Below, piece after piece: positions 40,600 to 54,253 of a stretch of 64,000 nt of DNA. The notes under the pieces were generated by a model. The model ran no database searches and had not been told where the DNA came from. It saw nothing but the letters and a program-made list of their open reading frames with translations. Every line of letters begins with the position of its first letter. The first letter of the stretch is position 1. The position numbers and the translations under genes were made by a program. This DNA is from Portulaca oleracea (taxonomy: Eukaryota > Streptophyta > Magnoliopsida > Caryophyllales > Portulacaceae). The DNA is taken from assembly GCA_029582165.1 (NCBI GenBank), contig CM055872.1:4247582-4311581 (forward strand), in the 5' to 3' direction.

Positions 40600-41829
40600 T
40601 TGTCATGGGTAGATCACCTAGTTTTGAGTCTTTGTTTTTGTTTTTCGTAGTTTGTGTCGAAAAATTTGAAAAAAAAAACAAAAAAAAAGAGCAAAAAAAA
40701 AAATTTGTGATAAGGAGAAAAAAAGGGAGTGAAAAACCTTAAAAGTTTTCGTTTTCGTTTTTTGTTTTTGCTTTGTTTCTTGGATTTCGTTGTTGAAATC
40801 AAGAAGCTGTTCTTAATCTTCTTTGAAAGAAACCAGTTTGAGCATTTTTGACCATAACTTGGACAATTGCCATGACTTATCTCTATTAGACCTCTACATG
40901 GAATGGGAAAGCGGAATCCTCAATTCTCACACGCTTCGACTGTGAAATCTTACCTAAGTTAGACGGTTTTAGTTGTTCAATTGCTCAAGCTCTTAATTAA
41001 TGCATTAAATAATTACTGTCGGGCCTACCGTCATGGGTTGGTTTGGGTGGATCGGCACCCTATGCCCCTTAAGTGCAATGACTCACGTATGGAGAAACCC
41101 AGCAGGGAGGGTAACCCTTTGCGAAGGCCGGTGCTTAAATCCCGCAAAACCCGACACAAACGTTCTAAAAGACACAAAGCGGATTGAGTGAAAATAAAAG
41201 AGCAGTTTTGAAGAAAAAAAAAGTTGAGCAAAATAATGGTAAGAAAGAGAAAAGTAAAAAGAAAGAAAAAAAGAGCAAAGTAAGAAAAAGAAAGAAAAGA
41301 GATGTTGAAAGAAGAACCAAGAGTGAATTAGGCTAGATAATTTCGAGCTTGAGCATGAGAACAACTCTGATTGTCTGGTTTAGGATAGGAAAGACCGACT
41401 AGAGCTTACTTGCACACATGCACGAGGTATTTTGCTCATCAGGAAGTGTTTTGGTTCAAAATTTCTAAGATTGGCAGTTGCTTGGGTTAGACATTGTGAG
41501 ATGCTCATAACGGTTCCTTTCGGAGGATTAATACCGTTTTCTTAATTGAAACAGCTTGATTCATTGAAACGAGCAGTTCTCTTTTTCTTTTCTTTTAAAC
41601 TTGTTTTGTTTTTTCACTTTCTCTCTCTCCTTTTTCTATGGCTTTTGTGGGTATAGTTGCTATAAACCCTCACGAGATCTACCTCGTCCACCCGGGCTGC
41701 CGGGGGGTTTAAAGGGCTTGATGCATATGCTAAATACATCCGCGATTCCTGCGAAAGTGAGTTAGGTTTTTTTAGTTTCTCTTTCTAGTTCTTTTCTTTG
41801 TTTTTAGTTTGCTCGGGGCGAGCAAACCC
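40600..41829. other. Athila 3' untranslated region, low complexity
   Basis: The stretch is rich in poly-A and poly-T tracts and in gaaaaagaaag words (40660-40800 and 41190-41310). It has no coding frame of interest. The hydrophobic forward frame 40238-40534 just before it looks like chance composition. Confidence 0.55.
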
Positions 41830-41843
41830 TTGTGTGGGAGTGG
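41830..41843 (+). other. Terminal polypurine tract of Athila (copy 3)
   Basis: TTGTGTGGGAGTGG immediately precedes the 3' LTR start TGTTCGG at 41844, the expected site for plus-strand DNA priming. Confidence 0.8.
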
Positions 41844-43079
41844 TGTTCGGTCTCGTTTCGAGCCGAATTCTTCTCTTTAATAGGGCGTTTTTGTATGTTA
41901 TAACCCCGTGTGTTATTCGAGTTATGAGATTTTTGTAGTTTTGTAGGAAAATAAGAAAGTGATCGAAAAAGGCGACAAAACGGAGCAAAAACTTGCCAAA
42001 TCAAGGGGTGAGACAGAAGGTCTGCTCGACCGAGCAGAATGGTGGCTCGCCCGAGCAGCGCTCCTGGAGAGCAGCAAAAATGTTCGATTAAATTTGAGCC
42101 AAAAGGAGGTGAGAAGGTCCGCTCGATCGAGCAACATATTGGCTCGGTCGAGCCATGCTTCGCATCAACTAGGAAAAGGTCGGGAAATGACGCTAAGGCA
42201 GTGAAGGACGAGAGAGCCCGCTCGCCGAGCCGAGCCGAGCTTCTGAGCTGCCAAGGAGAAGCTGCCGAAGAACGAGGGACACGCGACCAGAATGCCTGCT
42301 CGCCCGAGCAGGATTCTGGCTCGCCCGAGCCAATTCCAATTTCTGCGTACAATCTGGAAACGAAGTGCTGCGTTTTGTGAAACAAACTTAGGGTATTATA
42401 AGAGTATTAGCTGCGACTCTTTTAGGGAGGTAATTAGCTGAAGCTTTTAGTTTGTAATTAGGGGTTTTTAATGCTTTCTTAATTAAACTCTACTTTCTCT
42501 CTCTAAGTTTTCTCTCTTGTCTTGTTCTTCAAGTTTTTGGGATTCTTGAATGTAATCAATTTTCTTCAAGTAATTTTCAGCCTTCCTTAATCTTTATCAT
42601 CTTATGCTTAGTTTTCACTTAATTTTGCCTTTGAAAGTTCATAGTGTTAGCCACAAAAACATCCAATCCAACTTTTAGTGAAAAGGGGGATTAAGGGTCA
42701 CAAATTCCACTCTCAAGTGGGGATTTGGGGATTCTTAGTAATCCAATTCACGATTTCTTGTTTGTTCGGGAGAAATCCAAGTAGATTGAAGATTAGTGAA
42801 AGTTTGGATCATCAAAGGTATAATCTCTTGTTCCTAATTTCATTAATTAGTCTTAGTTTTATTGTTTTCTTAATTTCATGCTTTTAGTTGCTTTCATCTT
42901 TTATTGCTTTCTTAATTATTATCATGTTTAGGTTAGTTTATTGCTTTATTTACATAATCTATTGCTTTCCGCATTGAGAAAAATCCTTGTACACAAACCG
43001 ATTATCTAAATCAAACCTAACACCCATCCCTGTGGACCGACAACCCTAACTTAAAAACCACAAAAATTACAACCGAACA
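41844..43079 (+). repeat. Athila 3' LTR (1236 bp)
   Basis: It begins TGTTCGGTCTCG and ends ACAACCGAACA, followed by GTAGC. It contains three paired-palindrome modules (42022-42057, 42121-42154, 42297-42331). The latter two-thirds is almost identical to copies A-C. In dinucleotide variants it sides with copy B. Confidence 0.93.
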
Positions 43080-43084
43080 GTAGC

Positions 43085-44873
43085 TCAGCGGTATGCATAT
43101 ACATTTGCATTTCATATATCGCAGGTTTGAAGCTAGATATGTGTGAGAATTGATTTACTTTTTCGTTTTGCAAAAACTGGCCTAATGATGAAGCACGAAT
43201 CAGAACCTTGATTGATGCAAATATCCATTTTTTTTCCTTTTGCTAATTAATCTAGCCTTTAATTTGTGCCATCCTTCTCCTTCTCCTTCATACCAGTTAC
43301 TACTTTCAATATCCATTCTATTCGAATTTCCAAAGTCCCAATCACTCACCCTCCCAGACCCACCAACTCAGTACATTGGCATTGAGTCCCCAAATGTCGA
43401 CGTCGCGAGGCAGTTGATGACAGGGCTGTAAGCGCACGGTGTACGGAGTAATTCGTCAAGGTCGATCCCATAGGGACTCAATTAGCAACGCAGTAAACTA
43501 GCTCTCTATGTGATTGCTAAGCTAATGGGGTTTTGATTTTAGAAAGGTTTTAGCTACCAATTAAGACTAATAAAGTAGGGAAATTAATCAAAGGTTCAAT
43601 CAAGGTAGAAAGACGTCTAGGGAATTACTTTCCTAAAAACGAGCATGATTATTAGAACTCAACTTGCACAATCATTCATTCAAGTCAAATCAAGAACGAT
43701 AACCATAAGAACTCTACTGCTCTTTCGATGCAAATAGAATTACCTCAACTAACCTAAATTACAACTTTCGTATGCTTTTCAAGTTAATCAAAGTTGAAGG
43801 TCTCAAATATTCTGGTTATCTAAAAGGTTCCCTAGTCTTCTATTCTTTTCTCAAATTTCACAAAACTATGTAGAAAGGTTGGTAGTCAGATTATCCTAAT
43901 TCACCTTTCAGTACTTCTCATGTTAATCTCAAAGTTACAAGTATTCAAACCCTTAAGAACACTCATAAACATGGAAAACACAACCTTCTATTGGTTCAAA
44001 TAAAAATTCATGTACAAACTAAGAACATTCAATCAAACTACATTGTTTTGGGTTGCAAAACCCTAGAATTCAAGGAATCTAAACAAGTTCCAATCATCAT
44101 AATCAAATCTCAAAACAAAGAAGGAATGTGAAAAGAAAGAACAAACTGCGAAGAATACGTCCCGATTGAGTCTTTCAATCCCGGGGAGGAACTTTCTCTG
44201 CGAACGCCGCTAGTTTCTTCTCGAATCTTGATCCTTGCCTCTCTTGACTCGATTCGATCTTAAATCTTGATGGAGGGGAAGAGGAGTAGGATGGAAGTAT
44301 CAGGGCTCTCTTTCTCTCCTTGATGGCCAAGAAAATGAAGGAATGAATGAATTTTCGAGTAACCGCTTCCTCCTCTCTTTTTCTATTCGCGAAACCTAGT
44401 CGACTTGACATGTCCATACATGTCCACTGATTTTATTTAGCTGAATCCTTAGTTGGTTTTGCTCATGGCATATATATAGCAACCAACTTACAACCATGTT
44501 GTTTACTTTAATCCACTGATTGTATTTAGCATTATCCTTAGTTGGTTTTGCTCATTTTCCAGTGATGAAACCAAGGTTTCCTTTAGTCTTGAGACCAATC
44601 TTGACTGATCTTCTTCATTTTTGAAAGTTGGAGCCATTGAACTTCAAATTGGTAATCGACATTATTGAATGATCAAAATGTTGCAAGTGTAGCAGATCAT
44701 TAATGTAACTTTTTGTGAACGCCCTTGAATATCTAGAAGAATTGTTTTCAATCATACTAACAAATTCAATCAAAGTTTGAAGAGGAAAAACTTTGATGAA
44801 TCAAGAACAGATACTCGATTGACAAAGTAAAGAATCGAGAATCAGAGAAGAAGAGCTCAGGATTGTTCTGTGG
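43085..44873. other. Right part of the split sequence and an uncharacterised repeat
   Basis: From 43081, tagctcagcggt and (43123) ggtttgaagct resemble the A and B boxes of a tRNA-type Pol III promoter. Together with the left part at 28012-28153 this may be an old SINE-like or tRNA-derived repeat hit by Athila. From about 43434 a phrase gtaagcgcacggtgtacgg and tcgatcccatagggactca is a type I associate with plant repeats. A 43-bp segment (ctgattttatttagctgaatcc and ctgattgtatttagcattatcc, each followed by ttagttggttttgctcat) is duplicated at about 44428 and 44515. No gene is supported. Confidence 0.4.
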
Positions 44874-45048
44874 GCTCTGATACCATATGAAATCAACAAC
44901 CTTAAATCGATAGAAAGAATTTATTGTAAATGTAATGTACAAGGAGAAAGCTATCAATTGCTATTTTAACATAGAACTAAGGAGCATAGAAAGAATTTGT
45001 TCTAATAGAATTCTAACTAATTAATGAGATGGAAGATGATACTTCACA
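44874..45048 (-). repeat. Copia primer site and short LTR (reverse strand)
   Basis: On the minus strand TGGTATCAGAGC (44874-44885) matches the common primer site for initiator tRNA-Met. It is preceded, in element sense, by an LTR-like segment with plus-strand ends TGAAATC (44888) and CACA (45048), only about 161 bp long. Confidence 0.7.
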
Positions 45049-45439
45049 AGGTCCCTCAAAGTCAACATCTCATCATCTATATATATATATATATATGTAT
45101 ATATGTTGAGGTAAGATAATATGCCTATAAACATCTTTAAATTTTATGCAAATACATATAATTATGAAGATTGGATTCGTTTTATGCAATTTCGATCACA
45201 TAATGGATAAGCACTTGACTTATCATTAGGGAAAACAACAGTCCCAAATGGAAGAGTTTATTTCAACAAGAAAAACGATTTACAAAATACAAATTTGGTT
45301 ACCGTCATTCTGAATCAATCAAAGACACACATAACATAAACAAGCAAGAAGCCAACAACACTCATCAGAACATAAAACAAATAAGAAAAATGAACAAAGA
45401 AAATGTAAAACTGGCATGCATAGGAGATTAATCCACTCT

Positions 45440-47106
<1,667 letters not shown>

Positions 47107-47213
47107 TTTGTGTTGTGTCTCTTTGGAGGTAATTAATCTTACTCTTGCTTTGGACTCCAATGAGATCTTAATTAGAAAAAAGAGGGATGATGAAATTGAG
47201 ATGAGTTTATGAG

Positions 47214-47221
47214 TATTTATA
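47214..47221 (-). promoter_or_regulatory. TATA box of peroxidase copy 3
   Basis: Minus-strand caagtataaatactc about 108 bases upstream of the start at 47106, conserved with copy 2. Confidence 0.6.
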
Positions 47222-48645
<1,424 letters not shown>

Positions 48646-51359
48646 GTCGTAGTCCTTTCAAGGAATTGTCATAACACATCAATACGTAAAATAAGAGAAG
48701 AATAAAGGAAGAGATTGTGAGTCCCAATATCGAACTCATTTGTGAGTAATATCGTTTAGCTAATTAGTCAGTAGTTGGCTTAGCTTCTCTAAAATCATGA
48801 AAAATAATAACAAATGCTAAAATTTATGCGAGAAATATGATACGAAGTATTGATTATGAATAGTCACTTCTAACGCCACTAGTTACTATACCCGTCCTTT
48901 AGATGGGGTAATTACTAAAATTATTTATCTTATTTTTGTTAAAAAGTAAAAAATTCATAATCGTATAACTGAATTTTTAGGGCATATTCAATAAAAAGTC
49001 AACGAATATTGACTACATATACTACCTCTATTCCAATTTAATTGTCACCCTAATTAATTTGATAAGTTCAATCACTTTGAATTTGAGGCGAAAAATTTTG
49101 CGACCTTCAATAGTACCACTATATTTGAGGACGGGTAATTACTAAATTCATTTATCTTACTTTTGTTAAAATCAAAAAAATTATAATCATATGACTGACT
49201 TTATGAAGCATATGCAATAAAAAGTTAATGAATATTGACTACGTAAACTACATCCGTTCCAATTTTTGCGACCTGCAATAGTACTCCTCTATTTGATGAC
49301 AATATAGTAAATTTGTGTCTGAATAAAAGATATAAAGTAAGCTGCTAATTAATTATTATATTCAAGGGCAAAACGGTAAATTCTTGCGTACTGATTATAT
49401 TATTATATTGAAGGGTGAAAAAGTAGTTACGTGTGTGAATACAAGCCAGCAGAGCAAGCTCCACGACACTATACAAAAAACACTCCTTTCTACTTGTTAA
49501 TGATTTACAAATATAAAGTGATCGATTGGTCGACAACAATATGACAAAATAATTATCAGTGTGTCCTGCTAATGCAAGATATATATGTTAGGCACTCGTA
49601 TCTCAATAGACATTATTCTCCATTATAAAAGAATTATTTGGTTTTTTTTAGAAAAGGATTATTTGATTTAAAATCCTCAACTTTGAGTTTTATTTATCAT
49701 AATATCTCAGATTTCACTTTTGACATGAATATCCTAAACTTTGGGAGTTAGTATTTATTAGCATCTCAACATCGAACTAGTATCAATCAAACTTGGGTTT
49801 TTCTACAATGTTGTGGTTGTTTTTTGACTTAGACACATTTTCATTCTACATATCACCTCAAGATATTGTTATATCACAGAAAAATCCGAATTTAATTTAT
49901 GTTAATTTGGTGTTAAGCTACTGCTAAATACAATCACTAAAATTTGGAATATTCATATTAAAATTGAAGTTCGAGATATTCTGATAAACAAACCCAAAGT
50001 TGAAGATTTTAAAAGCTAACAAACCTATATAAATTATTTAAACTGAGACTAAGATTTCATTCAACAATGATTTTGTTGCAATCAAAGAGCTAATCAGAGA
50101 GTCTAATCAATAGTAGCACCACTACTCAATTATTACACATGTTGATCCTGTGGGTAATAATTAATTAATTAACTAAGAACTAATTAATAATTAAATCTTA
50201 GTAGTAATATTTTGTCCCTGATTGTTGTTTGTCGATTAGCAAGGCACAAGACTGGAAGAATAGTTAGTGGTATTCCAGATCAAAAGGAGGAATGAGGAAG
50301 GAATATTAGGTTAAGTTAAATAATCAATCACAATTAAGGATAATTAAATTTAAATTAGAAAATGGATACATGCATATATGCATGGGGTCATCTAACTGCT
50401 CCCTTAGCTTCTTGTCTGTGGTTTTGGTCTAATTTACAGTCCCACCCTGTTCTTCCAATGTCCACCTTATAGCTAGGGTTAAATTTAGGTGAAATTTAGT
50501 AAAAATTTATCCGGTTTAAGGGTCTGTCAAATTCATGGGTAACTTCAATTTATCAAAATTTATCAGTTTTTGCCTAAATTTATCAAAAATTACCAAAGTT
50601 ATAAAAACAAAATAAAAAATAATCTTGATATATTAGCGTAAATTTGCCAAAAATTACCAAATGATTAAATCCGTATAAAAAAAACCTGAGATCTTAATCA
50701 AGGTATTCAGACCCAAATTTTCTCCATCTTTTTACCTTTCTACCTTTAATTCATTATTAAAAAGGTGTACTATGATTGTTTTGAAGTTTGATTGTAATTT
50801 TCCAACCTTTTATATATATGGACGATCAGAGAAATAAAAAAAATTTGACCAAAACTAGTGTTTGATCGTAATTATCCAAAGATATATTTTCGAAGGCGTC
50901 TACTTAGACAGTTCAGTGCACAATATATTCCCATAAACGAAGATCTGGAGAAGGGTCCGAGCACAAGGTGTAATGTAAGTAAATTTACCTTGTACTTCTG
51001 CAAGAGACTGCTTCTAGAATTCGATCTTAACAGCAACATCTCCTAAATAAATGTGTATGAATTATATGTTGCTTAGATTAACTCCTAAAGAAGGTTTAGA
51101 CAATAGATATCAAAGTTAAGTTTGAACCTATACAAGGTATATTTGTCATAATATTTACCAGAACCCGAAACAGTTGAATGAATTTAGGAGATACTTATAT
51201 CAGTTAAATATATAAAGATGGGCTTCCAACCCATTTCTATTTACCAGAACGCGAAACTTTAACTTAAGGGGATATTTAGTAATAATCGTTTGAGTTTGTC
51301 GGAAATTGATTATATTTGAAGATAGTAACAGAAAATATTGAATAATAGGTATAAATTAA
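48646..51359. other. AT-rich spacer with a roughly 230-bp tandem duplication
   Basis: Near 48905 (gggtaattactaaaattatttatct) and 49134 (gggtaattactaaattcatttatct) a unit of about 230 bp repeats with moderate divergence, including aataaaaagt and gaatattgactac. About 50500-50680 has attatcaaaaatttaccaaa words that also occur near 9060, 13690 and 24040, probably remnants of one dispersed repeat. No gene is seen. Confidence 0.5.
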
Positions 51360-51963
51360 GGATTTTTGGACATAAATGATACAAAATTACATTTTCTTAG
51401 CCAATAACAATATCAACTTTTTTGTGGACATAAATATTACATACTGTGGGAGTGGTGGCCAAAAAATAATATGCCGGCCACTTCCAAGTGTTGGTTTGCG
51501 GAGATGTGTGTCAGAAATCAACGGAAATCTAGCATGGACTTGGAGGCCTGTGCCACACACGTCACCAAATCACTGTCCACATCGGATTTTCGTCGCACAC
51601 GTCAGCAAACCACCGCCTGGACTTGGAAGTGGTCGGCGTATCATTATGGAGGGGTTCGATATAACAGTTTTACCCCTAAATTTTGTGATTTAGAAAGTTG
51701 ATTCAAAAATTATAAATGACCCATGCAGGTCTCAAACCTACAATCTTGGCGTTATTAGCACCACGCTCTAACCAACTGAGCTAATGGGTCACTTTAAACA
51801 TGGATAAGGTTTCTAGTTATAAGTGAGGGTACCCGAAACCACTCATCCCTACCTGGAAATGGTCGACGACTCGACATATCATTTTGTCCAACACTCCCAC
51901 AATAATATTTATGTTAAAAAAAAAGTTGGTATGATTATTGGTCAATTTTACGTTCAAAAATCC
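51360..51963. mobile_element. Mutator-like foldback element carrying a tRNA-Ile-like gene
   Basis: The ends GGATTTTTGGACATAAAT and CGTTCAAAAATCC are inverted repeats. The inverted homology reaches further in on both sides (tgtgggagtggtgg on the left, caacactcccaca on the right). Flanks ataaattaa (51351-51359) and ttaaattaa (51964-51972) match at 8 of 9 bases, fitting a 9-bp Mutator-type duplication. The GGATTTTTG terminus is shared with the MITE at 17138. Inside are a GC-richer segment (about 51470-51650) of unknown origin and a tRNA-like sequence. No transposase. Confidence 0.78.
51717..51790 (-). tRNA. tRNA-Ile (anticodon AAU)-like, diverged, within the foldback element
   Basis: The minus strand reads cattagctcagttggttaga and gcgtggtgctaataacgcc, the D-arm and anticodon arm of tRNA-Ile with AAU in a CTAATAA loop. 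The T-arm is mutated (tgtaggtttgagacctgca), weakening the B box, and the acceptor shows matched changes (gaccca/tgggtc). About 74 nt. It is probably a pseudogene or a weak gene. Confidence 0.75.
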
Positions 51964-52150
51964 TTAAATTAAATTATCCTTAATTGTGGTACTGAAGAAG
52001 GATAGCTGCTTGTCCAAAGTGTTGAATTTTCTTAGAATTATGAACATTATGCATGTAACCAACTCGTACAAAATTCTATTTAATTAGTTTATTCTTTAAT
52101 AGTTTAAATATAATCAAAACCGAAACTCCAAAATCCTGCCCAAAGCATAG

Positions 52151-52426
52151 TATGGAGGGGTTCGATGTGACAGTTTTACCTCTAAATTTTGTGATTTAAA
52201 AGTTGATTCCAAAAACATGAATGCCCATGCAAGTCTCGAACCTACGACTTTGGCGTTATTAGCACCACGCTCTAACCAACTGAGCTAATGGGCCACTTTA
52301 AATGTGGGTAAGGTTACTAATTGTAAGTGATGGTACTCGGAACCGCTCACCCCTACCTGAACGTGGTTGACAAATCATTTTGTCCAATACTCCCACAGTA
52401 ATATTTATGTTCAAAAAATAGTTGGT
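52151..52426. repeat. Second partial copy of the tRNA-carrying element
   Basis: From tatggaggggttcgatgtga to ttcaaaaaatagttgg it matches 51645-51930 of the first copy over about 280 bp, including the right subterminal part (ccaatactcccacagtaata), but the left arm is absent. It ends short of the terminal GGATTTTTG sequence. Confidence 0.8.
52222..52294 (-). tRNA. tRNA-Ile (AAU)-like, second copy
   Basis: Minus strand: ggcccattagctcagttggt, anticodon arm gcgtggtgctaataacgcc, T-arm gtaggttcgagacttgc. The acceptor end is nearer to the usual plant tRNA-Ile (ggccca) than in copy 1, and the B box ggttcgagac is good, but one base is missing at the 3' acceptor side (atgcccatgc). It may be transcribed; function is uncertain. 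Confidence 0.78.
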
Positions 52427-52479
52427 TGACAAATCACTTTAATTTAAATATAGTTGATATCTTTATATTTTTGGCTTAT

Positions 52480-52602
52480 TGAACGTTAATATGCTGTACT
52501 TTAAAGGTGTTGGACAATAATGCACTGAACTTTTTTGTCCAAGCTCCTTTGAGGGTGTTGGACAATAATACATTGTACTTTAAGGGTGTTGGACAATAAT
52601 GT
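52480..52602. repeat. Fragment of the Mutator-like MITE seen at 17138
   Basis: tgttggacaataatgcactgaactt and tgttggacaataatacattg recur here as in the inverted arms at 17138-17561, but only one arm is present. Confidence 0.65.
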
Positions 52603-53606
52603 CCGACTTGGAGATCTGATTCAAGGTTGAACCTAAGGCTCTAAGGTCAGCAACAACCATCCTTTGTATAGACCCATAGGCCCTATCTAAGTCTGTTTTG
52701 TCCAAGCTCCTTGAGAGCTTCAATAAAAGAAGGTCAAATCTACCTTCTTAACAAGCGTCCAAAATCCGCGCTGAAGCATCAACTTTGGGTTGAATTTTAG
52801 CCTTGTTCTTGTTGTTCCTAGGGAGGCACTACATATTGGGATCAAAATTCATTGTGTCAGATTTCAAATGGAACAAGTTAGAAGCAAGTTGAAGGTCATT
52901 TGGGGTGCTAAGGATCTTAAACACTTCAAGTGTACAAGCTGGGATCAAGTTAGTCACACCTGATTAGCAATATTTTGAGCTATACAATGTTTTTTGGGCT
53001 GATTCTTGGGTCTGAACTGTGCAGAAAATTTTACGCCAAAGTAATATCCAATAGAGCTACGGATTGGTTGTCAAAGTTAAGTCAAGGTGTTTAGTTGTCT
53101 ATAGCTTCATATCATATTTATAATATAGATCTTTGTAATATCTTTTATGAAGTTCGATTGAGTAAAAAAGTGAAACCGAACCAAGAAACTGAAGAACCGA
53201 ATTGATAAACTGGTTAATCGATATAACTTTTTGTTTAAAAGGCATTTGGTTAACCAAACTAATAGAGCGGTTTGATTTTCTCTTCACCAAAAATAATATG
53301 GTTAACCAGTTATTATTAGCTAATTTCTTTTAAAAAATTAAATGTTAAATCCAATTAAATTGGATGTAAATTGGTTAAATAATGTAAAAGAAAATTCAAA
53401 CAAATCAAGTTGATTTCCATCGAAACATTAGATGGTTAACCGTAAACCAAACCAAAGAGTCGGTTAATGCTCTTTTTCAGTTTCATTTACGGTTCAAACT
53501 TTAGTTTGACCAAAAATGGTCTGTCAAAAACTTTAATTCGGTTTATGATTCACATTTTTTACGAATCGAAAAATGGTCCACTGAAAACTTTGATTCGGTT
53601 TATGAT
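52603..53606. other. Spacer with an internal repeat of tcggtttatgattcac
   Basis: About 53145-53600 is rich in ggttaaccaaa-type words (aaccgaatt, tcggtttatgattcacatttttta). The phrase gattcggtttatgat occurs near 53592, and an uninterrupted version continuing into tcacattttttacgaatcg occurs near 53537, which documents the empty target of the next insertion. No gene is seen. Confidence 0.5.
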
Positions 53607-54248
53607 TGTAACACCCCCAGATTGATAATCACTAGATTACAACTTATTACCCTTTAATATAATGATTAGCACATCGGAAGTGTGGTGGTACTCCTAATCA
53701 ACTAAACCAAGTTTGTGAAATGAATTGAAATGTGAGAAATAAAATGAATTGTTTAAATCGTATTTCACTGTTCAGGGATATGCGTATTGAGTTTCGACAC
53801 ATTTGTGAAGTTGTTTTATGTTTTATTTTAGGTGATGCTCCTAACGTTGATAAACCAAGCATTAGCAAGAAGTCAGGTGAGGTTGGCACAAGGAAAGTCC
53901 CTTTGTTTTAATGAAGTTGTATCCTACTTTTGATGTTTATGTTCGATAGAGTTTGACGTATGAGCCTTGGATGTATATAATCTTTGGGTGTTGGTTGTAA
54001 TCACTTTTTTACGAAAGGATGATCTGTTGATCCTAACTCTGGTATGGCATGCATGCTTGTGGTATTAGTAATGTTCAATTCATCTGAGGGAATGCGATGT
54101 GTAACCATTATCTCATTTTGATTTTAGTTGTTCGTCTTGTCCATGATCATGAGCGATGGTAATATCCCTAGATTTTCTCCACTGCGCTTATCTCTGAATG
54201 ATGGGTTGTTTAGTCTTAATCTAGGGGTTATCAACCTGGGGTGTTACA
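53607..54248. mobile_element. Solo LTR, 642 bp, with 5-bp target duplication
   Basis: It begins TGTAACACCCCC and ends GGGGTGTTACA (inverted ends, TG...CA) and is flanked by ATGAT on both sides (53602-53606 and 54249-54253). The flanks join into ttatgattcacattttttatgag, equal to the undisturbed copy near 53540. TGTAACACCCC starts are frequent in Ty3-type LTRs. No internal domain remains, so it is a recombination product. Confidence 0.9.
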
Positions 54249-54253
54249 ATGAT

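Larger units (their letters stand above)
28154..43079 (+). mobile_element. Athila-type Ty3 retrotransposon, 14.9 kb, degenerate
   Basis: Terminal LTRs begin TGTTCGGT and end ACCGAACA. The perfect direct repeat GTAGC flanks the whole (28149-28153 and 43080-43084), which proves a single insertion. A tRNA-Asp primer site follows the 5' LTR block, the domain order is gag, protease, RT, RNase H, integrase (Ty3 order), and an ATHILA-type extra frame lies downstream of pol: all features of the Athila lineage. The coding part is broken by several in-frame stops and frameshifts, so it is not autonomous. The 5' end holds one complete LTR plus two further truncated LTR-PBS units. Confidence 0.93.
27720..45048 (-). 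mobile_element. Copia (Ty1-type) remnant, reverse-oriented, host of nested insertions
   Basis: The insertion in unit 2 begins with TGTGAAATG at 27720 and ends ACTTCACA at 45048, imperfectly inverted ends. The flanks are AGGTA and AGGTC (four of five bases equal). On the minus strand the right end shows an LTR-like segment followed by an initiator-tRNA-Met primer site, and the left side shows a Copia RNase H fragment, so 5' is at the right. The remainder is occupied by other elements. The left LTR is not recognisable as a copy of the right one, so the element is badly decayed. Confidence 0.6.
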
